This document shows, in pieces, positions 55,855 to 63,750 of a stretch of DNA of 64,000 bases (its first letter is position 1; each line of letters begins with the position of its first letter). The DNA lies in the NCBI GenBank assembly GCA_934162125.1, contig CAKPHU010000003.1:1-64000 (forward strand), in the 5' to 3' direction. The notes under the pieces are model-generated. The model did not search any database. It had not been told where the DNA came from and saw nothing but the letters and a program-made list of their open reading frames with translations. The position numbers were made by a program, and so were the translations under genes. The DNA comes from an uncultured Bacilli bacterium (lineage in GTDB: Bacteria; Bacillota_I; Bacilli_A; RF39; UBA660).

Positions 55855-55974
55855 ATGGCATGTGGCGAAAATGTTACAACTACTAATACTTGCAGAAGAG
55901 GCAATGGTTATGTAGTTATTATTATTCTTTATATCTTACTTGCTATTATTCTTGGCGGTATAGTTAGTTATTAA
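55855..55974 (+). CDS. YjcZ-like 39-aa sporulation membrane micro-protein
   Basis: 39 codons after AAGGAGGTG. A polar head with two Cys (MACGENVTTTNTCRRGNG) is followed by a hydrophobic helix YVVIIILYILLAIILGGIVSY. It is co-transcribed with the preceding micro-gene, shares its layout, and is probably a divergent tandem duplicate. Both lie between the divergent prsA and the convergent HIT gene. Confidence 0.75.
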   Translation: MACGENVTTTNTCRRGNGYVVIIILYILLAIILGGIVSY

Positions 55975-55995
55975 AAGAATTTAGTTTTTAGTTTT

Positions 55996-56027
55996 AAGGA
56001 TTGAATCAGTTATGGTTCGGTCCTTTT
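55996..56027 (+). terminator. Terminator of the micro-gene pair
   Basis: AAGGATTGAA pairs with TTCGGTCCTT (two G-U pairs), followed by a short T run. Confidence 0.65.
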
Positions 56028-56031
56028 AAAT

Positions 56032-56054
56032 GAAAAAAACAACTTTGTAGTTGT
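56032..56054 (-). terminator. Terminator of the HIT operon
   Basis: On the minus strand ACAACT-acaa-AGTTGT followed by seven or more T. Confidence 0.7.
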
Positions 56055-56097
56055 CTTTTGTTAACTTTTATCAGCAAGTTCTTTATGTAATTCTTTC

Positions 56098-56493
56098 TTA
56101 TTCTATTCCTAATTTGTGAGCTACTTCTTCAAGTGGAGTTAATTCTTTTTCATAACAGAAATCAGCTCCATCACCTTCATATCTTGGTATTAAGTGTAAG
56201 TGATAATGCTTTATTTCTTGACCGTAGTAATTGTTTTGAGCAATTGTTAGGCCATCAGCTTTTAAGCCAGCTTTTAATTTTGGATATAGTTTTTCTTTAA
56301 TAATATCAATACTGTGATTAATAATAGATTGATCAATATCAAAAAGATTTTCATAATGTTTTTTAGGTATGATAAGGAGATGTCCATCTGTATTAGGATT
56401 AATGTTCATTATTACTTTAATTATTTCATCTTCATAAATGGTTCTTGATGGTATTTCTCCTTTTATTATTTTACAAAAAATGCAGTCTTCCAT
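56098..56493 (-). CDS. hit: HIT-family nucleotide hydrolase/transferase
   Basis: 131 residues. DCIFCKIIKGEIPSRTIYED at the start, GHLLIIPKKHYENLFD in the middle, and the catalytic histidine triad in KHYHLHLIPRYEGD. Members split nucleoside-phosphoramidates and dinucleoside polyphosphates. AGGAGG before ATG. It is co-transcribed with the membrane-anchored gene upstream (9-base gap). Confidence 0.95.
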   Translation of the reverse strand: MEDCIFCKIIKGEIPSRTIYEDEIIKVIMNINPNTDGHLLIIPKKHYENLFDIDQSIINHSIDIIKEKLYPKLKAGLKADGLTIAQNNYYGQEIKHYHLHLIPRYEGDGADFCYEKELTPLEEVAHKLGIE

Positions 56494-56502
56494 ATGTGCC
56501 TC

Positions 56503-57255
56503 CTATAAATATTCATAAGAAATATTGTTTCTTGTTAATACTTCTTTGTTTTCATCATTTATTATAGCATCAATTATCTTATTTAGTGTAGTTTTATCTT
56601 CAATAATTTTACTAGTTAAATTCTCTATTTTTACAGTTTTAGTAATATCTTTTGAGTCGGTTAAAATAAAAGTATATGATTTTGGAATAACACTTTCAGT
56701 AAGTAGTTCTGTATAAGTATTACTGATGGTATTACTTAAATCTTTGGCGTTCATAGTAGTTTTATAAGATATTTCTAAAGTATATATTTTTAAATCAGAG
56801 AAACTATTATACTTGATTATGTAGTCTTTTAATTCATCATTATATGTATCTAGTGAAGCAAGATTTACTACTTTGAAGTCATAACCATATTTCTTTTTTA
56901 AATCCTTTTCTAGAGTTGTGGAAATGTTTTTTAAGATGGTGTTGCCTTCTAAATAATCCTTTTTGTATGTGTCAGTTACTTTTTTGTTTTTATAGATTAA
57001 AGTAAAATGAAGATTAGGGTTTTCTTTAGATGAGACGATTGCTTGATAAGTAGAGTTAGTATAAGTAGTTTTTTCTACTTTTAAATCATCTAAAATATTT
57101 TGATAATTAGTTTCTAGGTAATTTGTAAATTTAAGATCAATTCGATCTGTTATATATGGTAGATCTTTTTCATTTAAAAGAATTAGAGAAAAAGATATTA
57201 CTATTACTAGAACGAAAATAGACATTTGTATTGCGAGTTTTTTTTGTTTTTGCAT
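56503..57255 (-). CDS. Membrane-anchored extracytoplasmic protein of unknown function
   Basis: 250 residues: a short basic start, one membrane helix (about residues 8-27), then an outside alpha/beta domain rich in Lys, Thr, Asn and Ile. No Cys-lipobox, so the helix stays as an anchor. No known family. It is first in a two-gene unit with hit. AAGGTGAT lies before ATG. Confidence 0.7.
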   Translation of the reverse strand: MQKQKKLAIQMSIFVLVIVISFSLILLNEKDLPYITDRIDLKFTNYLETNYQNILDDLKVEKTTYTNSTYQAIVSSKENPNLHFTLIYKNKKVTDTYKKDYLEGNTILKNISTTLEKDLKKKYGYDFKVVNLASLDTYNDELKDYIIKYNSFSDLKIYTLEISYKTTMNAKDLSNTISNTYTELLTESVIPKSYTFILTDSKDITKTVKIENLTSKIIEDKTTLNKIIDAIINDENKEVLTRNNISYEYL

Positions 57256-57374
57256 ATAATCACCTTATAATTATTTTACTATTATTTGGAAAAAATGCAA
57301 ATATACTTGCGGTTATATTTTAAATATGATAGTATAATCTAACTACTTATAAATATGGAGTGAATTATAAAGAT

Positions 57375-58757
57375 ATGAAAACAAGTGAATATGCGGAGCT
57401 GTTACGTTTATTTAGGAAAGATTTTTTAACACCTGATTATGAATGGCTTTTAAAAATAGATAGTGATACTGCTAAAAAGATATTAATGGATAGAAAGATT
57501 AAACTTTTATCTTTTGTAGAATTTATGTCAAAGTGTCAGATACGTGATATGGATTATTTTAGAAGTTGTATTGATATTTTAGCGGGAAAAGAAGATAATT
57601 ATAATTTTGAGTTGGCTGTTAAACTTTTATCAAAGGGATTTAGACCAGTTTTGGATACTTCAATTGCTTATAAATCTTCTAATATGTCTTTAGCTGAGTG
57701 GCATCAAGAACAGAAGGATAATCATACAGTAGTTCCTTTAGTTTTAGATATTTTAGATAATGATTTAGCCAAGAGACAAGGTGTTGATGATATTCCTCGT
57801 AGTAATAAAGAATTTTACTTGGAAGCTAGTAAATTAATGCTTGCTTCTACTCGTTATTTTCAAGGTGAATTTATATATCAAATTGCGAATAATGAAGCGT
57901 CAGTTGCTAGTGCTGATGTTTTAGAAGGGTTAAAATATTTGAATGAAACAGTTGCTAAAGTTCAAGCTCGTGCAATTGCAATGTTATTTACAGATCCAGT
58001 ATCTTTAAGACATGAAACTAGTTTGTATGGAGAAAAGTTAATATTAAAAGCTACTAAAAGATATCAAATTGAAGGAATTTGTTATATTTTAAAAAGTGCG
58101 AGAGCTAATACTATTGATAATGGGAATATTGCTTTATTAGGAGCACCTTTAATGTTAAAGGCTGATTCTTTTCAAAAGGCTTATTCAGTAGCTGAAATTA
58201 TAGGTAAAGCGATAGATGGAGAAAGATCATTAGAGTATGCAAATGTTCTTTTAGAAAGTGAAAATAAAGAAAATATTCCATATGCAACAAGTGTTTTCTT
58301 AGGAGAACATTCTCATGATGATAAAGTTAGTTTTGCTAAAGAAATTCTTGAGATGGATAGTTATAGGAAAGCTGAGTCAGCTGCCTTAGTTGTAAATAAT
58401 CCTGATGTGATAGAAAATGATATGACTGGTTTGGCTTTAGGAATATTAAAGAGTGCAACTAGTGATGAACAGGCACAATTCTTACAGAGAGCTTTTTGCA
58501 ATAGAGGAGCATTAGAAGCTAAAGTAGCAGTATGTTATGCAGAAAAAATATTAGCAACCAGAGATAGAGATGATTGGCAAACTATTTTAGAAGATGAAGA
58601 AGATACGTTCCTTAGTGTTAACAATTATAGAGGTAAGCCAGATAGAGTAATTAGAGCTTTAGAGGAGTCTAGTGAATTAAAAGATGTTGAATTAACTAGA
58701 GAGGATTTAACTAAAGCTGTTCAATATAGTAAGAAGAGAGAGAAGGAGACTGTTTAA
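57375..58757 (+). CDS. Large all-helical hypothetical protein
   Basis: 460 residues from ATG 57375 (a GTG at 57360 overlaps the GGAG and is less likely). It is almost wholly helical with regular pairs such as AKEILEMDSYRKAESAALVVNN and EYANVLLESENKENIPYATSVFLG, suggesting HEAT-like or other helical repeats for protein binding. No signal or membrane segment. TATAAT lies at 57333-57338. Family not recognised. Confidence 0.7.
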   Translation: MKTSEYAELLRLFRKDFLTPDYEWLLKIDSDTAKKILMDRKIKLLSFVEFMSKCQIRDMDYFRSCIDILAGKEDNYNFELAVKLLSKGFRPVLDTSIAYKSSNMSLAEWHQEQKDNHTVVPLVLDILDNDLAKRQGVDDIPRSNKEFYLEASKLMLASTRYFQGEFIYQIANNEASVASADVLEGLKYLNETVAKVQARAIAMLFTDPVSLRHETSLYGEKLILKATKRYQIEGICYILKSARANTIDNGNIALLGAPLMLKADSFQKAYSVAEIIGKAIDGERSLEYANVLLESENKENIPYATSVFLGEHSHDDKVSFAKEILEMDSYRKAESAALVVNNPDVIENDMTGLALGILKSATSDEQAQFLQRAFCNRGALEAKVAVCYAEKILATRDRDDWQTILEDEEDTFLSVNNYRGKPDRVIRALEESSELKDVELTREDLTKAVQYSKKREKETV

Positions 58758-58843
58758 TAGCCTTTTTCTTTTTTTTAAATGTTGTTTTTGAAATGAAATT
58801 ATGTTATCATTAATATGATAAAGAATAGGGATGGTGTGTTAGT

Positions 58844-60130
58844 ATGATGCAAGTACAAAAAGGACAAGTTAGATATAAAGACCGTAATGATATTATATGT
58901 ACTTATGGTAGTGTTGCAGACCAAGCTGACAAGAAATATTTCTTTTTAGATGAAAAGTTACCTAATGGGTTAATACTTGTAACAACAGAATTGATTGAGG
59001 CAATTGATCCAATGGTTCCTGCTACTCATATTGGCGTTGTCAATAATGATGGTAAGGAAATAATTGCACCTGTTAATAAAAGTATTAAAGTTGTTAGTGA
59101 TGCAATTTTCGTTGTGGAAAAGGCAACTCCTGTAACTCAAAGTGTAATTGATGCTGTTAACATTAGAAAAGATCCACTATCTGCTACTAAATTAGTGACT
59201 ACGGTTGCAGGTATTAAAGATAAATTTACTGCAATTGTTGGTAGTGAAGGTAAATATATTGTTAATGATCAATTTTCTGAAGCTGGTATTTATGATTTAG
59301 ATGGAAAAGAATTACTTAATGGTGAACTATATAGTTTCGTTTTAGTTAATGGTAATTTCTTATATTTATCTAAGAACACAGTTGATAGTGAAATTGTTAA
59401 GTTTGATCTTGTAAAGAAAGAAATTGTTTCAGAAGGTGAAGCAAAAGAAAAAGTTGCTGACAAGCCACCAGTTGTAGATATTAAACCAGATGAAAGTAAA
59501 AAAATAATTGATGATAAAGATGCTCCTAAAGAGGAGAAGATTGAAGATAAAAAGGAAGAAGTTTCAGAAAAGAAGGAAGAGATTGTTCCTAAAGTAGCTG
59601 TTCTTCCTAAGACTGAAGAGGTTTCTCATGAAGAAGAAGAAACTATTGATGAGAAAGAAGAAGAGATAGATGTTGATAGTCTACTTCATCCAGTTGATTT
59701 TAGTAATTTTGAAGATGATTTTGAAATTGATTCATTAAATTTGAAATCTAAGGAAGCAGAAAAGCCAGTTGAAAGTAAAGACATGGAGGAAGATCCATTC
59801 TTTAGACAGACTGCTGAGACTATTAATAAACTTATTCGTCAAAATAAAGATCAGAGAGATATTATTGCAGTTTATGAAGAAAAAATTGAAAGTTTAACTT
59901 CATTTAAGAGAAAAGCTTTTGAAGAAAATAAAAACTTAGTTAGTGAAAACGAAACTTTGAAAAAACAAATTAAAAGTTTAGAAGCAAGACTTAATGAAGA
60001 AGTAAGAAAAAAAGATGAATATCAAGACGAAATAAATGAGTTAAAGCAACAAGTTATTGGCAAAAAAGAACTTGCTAAAGTACTAGCAGATGCACAAAAC
60101 TTACTTGATTCAGAAAAGAAGATAGTTTAA
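58844..60130 (+). CDS. Three-part hypothetical protein: beta-rich head, acidic linker, coiled coil
   Basis: 428 residues. The first 195 form a beta-rich domain with WG-repeat-like phrases (THIGVVNNDGKEIIAPV, EAGIYDLDGKELLNGE). An acidic Lys/Glu-rich disordered linker covers about 200-300. The end (about 315-428) is a strong coiled coil (AVYEEKIESLTSFKRKAFEENKNLVSENETLKKQIKSLEARL). No membrane helix. It looks like a scaffold or adaptor. Two adjacent ATGs (58844, 58847) are equally possible. Function unknown. Confidence 0.72.
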   Translation: MMQVQKGQVRYKDRNDIICTYGSVADQADKKYFFLDEKLPNGLILVTTELIEAIDPMVPATHIGVVNNDGKEIIAPVNKSIKVVSDAIFVVEKATPVTQSVIDAVNIRKDPLSATKLVTTVAGIKDKFTAIVGSEGKYIVNDQFSEAGIYDLDGKELLNGELYSFVLVNGNFLYLSKNTVDSEIVKFDLVKKEIVSEGEAKEKVADKPPVVDIKPDESKKIIDDKDAPKEEKIEDKKEEVSEKKEEIVPKVAVLPKTEEVSHEEEETIDEKEEEIDVDSLLHPVDFSNFEDDFEIDSLNLKSKEAEKPVESKDMEEDPFFRQTAETINKLIRQNKDQRDIIAVYEEKIESLTSFKRKAFEENKNLVSENETLKKQIKSLEARLNEEVRKKDEYQDEINELKQQVIGKKELAKVLADAQNLLDSEKKIV

Positions 60131-60153
60131 GGACGTTATTAGACGTCTTTTTT
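60129..60153 (+). terminator. Terminator before the SUF operon
   Basis: AAGGACGT-tattag-ACGTCTTT (one G-U) followed by T. Confidence 0.8.
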
Positions 60154-60241
60154 CTTTTTAAATTTCATGTTTTGTGTTAAAATAAGTTGTGTTTAGAAGC
60201 AGTTGGTTTTTAACATAATTAAAATATATGGAGATGATATA

Positions 60242-61006
60242 ATGTTAGAAATAAAAAATTTATCAGCAAGTGTTAAAGATAAAGATATTGATATATTAAA
60301 GAATTTTTCTTTGAAAATAAAGCCAGGAGAGATTCATGCTATTATGGGACCTAATGGTACTGGTAAAAGTACATTGTCAAAAGTTATTATGGGACATTAT
60401 GATTATGTAGTAACTGGTGGGGATATTGTATTTAATAAACAAAGCCTTTTAGGATTAGATGTTTCTGAAAGAGCTAAGATGGGAATATTTTTATGTATGC
60501 AGGATCCAACAGCAATTGAAGGGGTTTCTAATAGTGAATTTTTAAAGACTGCTAAAAGTGAAATTACTGGAGAAAAAGTTAATTTATATAGTTTTATTAA
60601 AGAGTTAGATCAAGCTATGGAAGATGTTGGACTTGATAGTAAGATGATTCATAGATCTTTAAATCAAGGTTATAGTGGTGGAGAAAAGAAGAAGAATGAA
60701 ATTTTACAGATGCTTATTTTAAAACCAAAACTAATAATTTTAGATGAACTTGATTCAGGATTAGATGTAGATAGTTTAAAAGCTATGTGCAATAATATTA
60801 ATAAATACTTAAAAGAAAATCCAGAGACTTCAGTTTTAATGATTACTCATTATAGTCGTATCTTTAAATATTTAAAACCAGAATATGTTCATATTATGAT
60901 GGATGGTAATATTAAGAAGACTGGTGATGTAGAACTTGCTTATGAGATAGAAAAAGATGGATATGCTGGGATTAATACTATGATTGGAAATGATAGCAAT
61001 GAGTAA
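60242..61006 (+). CDS. sufC: Fe-S cluster assembly ATPase SufC
   Basis: ABC-type ATPase of the SufBCD scaffold. Walker A GPNGTGKST (about residues 33-41), the Q-loop CMQDPTAIEGV, signature YSGGEKKKNEI, Walker B LIILDELDSGLD, switch His in MITHYSRI. 254 residues from ATG 60242 after GGAGATGAT; the in-frame ATG at 60203 has no ribosome-binding site. It begins the SUF operon. Confidence 0.97.
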   Translation: MLEIKNLSASVKDKDIDILKNFSLKIKPGEIHAIMGPNGTGKSTLSKVIMGHYDYVVTGGDIVFNKQSLLGLDVSERAKMGIFLCMQDPTAIEGVSNSEFLKTAKSEITGEKVNLYSFIKELDQAMEDVGLDSKMIHRSLNQGYSGGEKKKNEILQMLILKPKLIILDELDSGLDVDSLKAMCNNINKYLKENPETSVLMITHYSRIFKYLKPEYVHIMMDGNIKKTGDVELAYEIEKDGYAGINTMIGNDSNE

Positions 61007-61577
61007 AATATTATATATAGTAGATATTAGAGAAAATAAAAATTATACATATAATATTGAAGAGGATACCGTTATTTATCATTTTGCTGTTGATTCTAGT
61101 AGTGATGTTGTACTTAATCTTAATAAAGAAGGCGTTAGTGTAGACTATTATTATAGTAATATTAATTATAATGAGAATACTTTTAAAATTGATATAAATC
61201 ATTTAAAAGATGCTACTCATAGTGAAGTTTATAATCATGGAGTTAATGTTTTAGATAAGAAACTTACATATTATGTAACTGGTAAAGTAGAGAAGACATC
61301 TGATAAATGTATTTGTAATCAAGATAATCAGATTATTAATATGAATGATGGTAAGAGTACTATTTGTCCTAATTTGTTGATTGATAATTATGATGTTGTT
61401 AGTAATCATGCAGCATATATTGGTAAGTTTAAGGATGAGATGTTGTTTTATATGATGAGTAGAGGTATATCTAGAGATAGTGCTTATCATTTGTTACTTA
61501 ATGGATTTTTGATTCAAAGTGATAGTATTAGCTTTGATCAAATAAAAGACTTTGTTGATGAAATTGAAAAGATTTAG
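60999..61577 (+). CDS. sufD: Short SufD-like Fe-S scaffold subunit
   Basis: 192 residues from ATG 60999, overlapping the sufC stop. Only the C-terminal part of the usual SufD (about 420 residues) is kept: a reduced beta-helix core with NHGVNVLDKKLTYYVTGKVEK, then CPNLLIDNYDVVSNHAAYIGKFKDEMLFYMMSRGISRDSAYHLLLNGFL. This end matches the HAA-IGK...FYLMSRG helix block of SufD. The reading frame is clean, so the short form looks genuine and not a broken gene. Confidence 0.82.
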   Translation: MSKILYIVDIRENKNYTYNIEEDTVIYHFAVDSSSDVVLNLNKEGVSVDYYYSNINYNENTFKIDINHLKDATHSEVYNHGVNVLDKKLTYYVTGKVEKTSDKCICNQDNQIINMNDGKSTICPNLLIDNYDVVSNHAAYIGKFKDEMLFYMMSRGISRDSAYHLLLNGFLIQSDSISFDQIKDFVDEIEKI

Positions 61578-61589
61578 GAGGTGATTTGA

Positions 61590-62783
61590 ATGAATAGAGA
61601 AGATTTTCCAATGTTAGAAGAGGATATAGTATTTTTTGATAATGGAGCAACTACTTTGAAACCAAAATGTGTAGTTGAAGCCATGGATAAGTATTATTTA
61701 GAACATACTTCTAATATACATAGAGGTGATTATAAAGCTTCGGCTATTACTAATAAGTTATATGATGAGACAAGAGATGTAATTAGTAAGTTTGTTAATT
61801 GTGATAGTAATGAAGTTGTTTATACTAGTGGAACTACAATGTCTATTAATACTGTTGTCTTTGGATATATGAGAAAACACTTAAAGAAGGGTGATGAAGT
61901 TTTACTTACAAAAGCTGAACACGCTTCTAATGTTCTTCCTTGGATAAAATTAAGTGAAGAGATTGGTATTGTTATTAAATACATGGATTTGGATAGTGAT
62001 TATGCTCTTACAGTTGATAGTGTTAAGAAGAGTATTACTCCTAATACGAAGGTAATTTCTATTGCTCATGTTACTAATGTAATCGGGGATATTAGAGATG
62101 TTAATGCAATAGGAGAAATATGTGAGAAAAATAATATTTTATTTTGTGTAGATGGTGCACAGAGTGTTCCACATTTAAAGATTGACTTTAAAAAAGCTAA
62201 GATGGATTTCTTAAGTTTTTCTGGTCATAAGATGTTGGGACCTACTGGTATTGGTGTTTTAATTGGTAAACATGAATTATTAGAAGAGACTGACCCGCTT
62301 TGCTATGGTGGAGGAATGAATCAGTTTTTTGAAGAAGATAATAGTTATGAACTTAAAGAAGTTCCAATTAAATTTGAAGCTGGTACACCACCTATTGCAG
62401 AGGTTATTGGACTTAGAGAAGCTATTAGATATTTAGATAAAATAGGAATGGATAAAATAGAAAAACATGAAGAGGAATTAAAGAAATATTTAGTTTCTAA
62501 GTTGGTAGAAATTCCTAATATAATAATTTATAATAAAAATTCACGTAGTGGTATTTTAGCATTTAATATTGATGGAGTTTTTGCTCAAGATAGTTCGATT
62601 TATTTAGATAATTATCATATTTGTGTTAGAGCTGGTAATCATTGTGCAAAGATGTTAAAAGATGAAATAAAAACTAAAAATACAGTTAGAGTTAGTATGT
62701 ATTTGTATAATAACTTTGATGATGTTGATAGATTAGTGGAAGCTCTTAAGATGAGTAAAGATATTTTTAAAGTAATACTTTAG
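61590..62783 (+). CDS. sufS: Cysteine desulfurase SufS
   Basis: A PLP enzyme that takes sulfur from cysteine for Fe-S assembly. FFDNGATTLKP, SNIHRGDYKAS, DGAQSVPHLKIDF (PLP Asp/Gln), FSGHKMLGPTGIGVL with the Schiff-base Lys, and the active-site Cys in RAGNHCAKM. 397 residues. GGAGGTGAT precedes ATG. With no dedicated partner near thiI, this enzyme may also feed ThiI (inference). Confidence 0.97.
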   Translation: MNREDFPMLEEDIVFFDNGATTLKPKCVVEAMDKYYLEHTSNIHRGDYKASAITNKLYDETRDVISKFVNCDSNEVVYTSGTTMSINTVVFGYMRKHLKKGDEVLLTKAEHASNVLPWIKLSEEIGIVIKYMDLDSDYALTVDSVKKSITPNTKVISIAHVTNVIGDIRDVNAIGEICEKNNILFCVDGAQSVPHLKIDFKKAKMDFLSFSGHKMLGPTGIGVLIGKHELLEETDPLCYGGGMNQFFEEDNSYELKEVPIKFEAGTPPIAEVIGLREAIRYLDKIGMDKIEKHEEELKKYLVSKLVEIPNIIIYNKNSRSGILAFNIDGVFAQDSSIYLDNYHICVRAGNHCAKMLKDEIKTKNTVRVSMYLYNNFDDVDRLVEALKMSKDIFKVIL

Positions 62784-62791
62784 GAGGTAGA

Positions 62792-63226
62792 ATGGATAAT
62801 AATTTAAGAAGAGGAATAATTCTTGATAATTATCAGAATCCAATGAATAGAGGTTTGGTTTCTGATAATAATTATGTTAAATTTAATACTAATAGTGAGA
62901 GTTGTATTGATAATTTGGATTTTATGATGAAGATTTCAGATGATAAAATTGTTGATATTAGATTTGATGGTGAAGCTTGTGCTATTAGTACTTCTGCTAC
63001 TTCAATTATGATTAGAAGTTTAGTTGGTAAAACGGTTAAAGAAGCTATTAACATTTTGGAAAATTATAAAAAAATGATTAATGAAGAAGAATATGATAGG
63101 GACTTGTTGGGAGAATTAAATGTCTATGATGAGGTGTGTAAGCAACCTAATCGTAAGGGGTGTGCTTTAATACCATATCGTGGAGTAGTTGGATTGTTAA
63201 AGGAGTTAAAAAAATATGAAAGCTAA
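62792..63226 (+). CDS. sufU: Sulfur-transfer protein SufU
   Basis: A zinc-bound sulfur acceptor for SufS in Gram-positive bacteria. Three conserved Cys: SESCIDNLDF, GEACAISTSAT and RKGCALIPYRG, plus an Asp in the first block. 144 residues match SufU. GGAGG before ATG. It overlaps the next gene by 11 bases. Confidence 0.95.
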   Translation: MDNNLRRGIILDNYQNPMNRGLVSDNNYVKFNTNSESCIDNLDFMMKISDDKIVDIRFDGEACAISTSATSIMIRSLVGKTVKEAINILENYKKMINEEEYDRDLLGELNVYDEVCKQPNRKGCALIPYRGVVGLLKELKKYES

Positions 63227-63746
63227 AGATATTAAAATAGCCGAACTAAAATTTTTTGATAAGGATCATTTTGGAATAGAAGTAAGTGAAGTACAATCTT
63301 ATGGTTTGATTGCTAAGGTAGGAGGTATCAATAGTGTCTATTTGAATTTTCTTAATCCTTTTGAAGAGTATCCAATATTTGAAAGACTTCCTTATAGCAA
63401 CTGTAATAGTGATGGAGTTGAATATGGGGCTAAAGTAATAAGTGTTGGAAAAGAAGAATTAGAGACTGGTCCTTGTTGGGTAATTGGTAAAGAAAATCTT
63501 TTTGAAGTGTTAGGAAAAGAAGATGTGGAAAAAGAAGATATAGAAGATTTTGTTTTGAAAAGTCCTTTCTATTATAAGGATAGAATGCCTTTAGTTAAGA
63601 AGAGAATGAAGAAAAGTCTTCCTTTTAGTAAAAAGTTTTCTGATTTGTATTGTACGTTTTATGATGATACTGTGGATAAAAGAAAAATGGACGAATTCTT
63701 TGAATGTAGATGTAAACAAAAAGTTAATGTAAAAAAAGACTGGTGA
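63216..63746 (+). CDS. Unknown Cys-containing protein inside the SUF operon
   Basis: 176 residues, soluble, starting 11 bases inside sufU and ending 4 bases before sufB, so it is translated with both. Five Cys are seen: PYSNCNSDG, TGPCWVIG, DLYCTFYDD and the close pair ECRCKQ. The middle is KEDVEKEDIEDFVLKSPFYYKDRMP and the end is basic. I recognise no SUF family in it. It could be a Fe-S or zinc protein or an accessory scaffold factor; this is inferred from place and Cys content only. Confidence 0.8.
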   Translation: MKAKDIKIAELKFFDKDHFGIEVSEVQSYGLIAKVGGINSVYLNFLNPFEEYPIFERLPYSNCNSDGVEYGAKVISVGKEELETGPCWVIGKENLFEVLGKEDVEKEDIEDFVLKSPFYYKDRMPLVKKRMKKSLPFSKKFSDLYCTFYDDTVDKRKMDEFFECRCKQKVNVKKDW

Positions 63747-63750
63747 TAAC

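Noticed and set aside
56055..56097. Frame-shifted extension of the HIT protein (NKKELHKELADKS)
   Set aside because: The HIT protein already has a normal family length and ends cleanly; the downstream frame may be chance.
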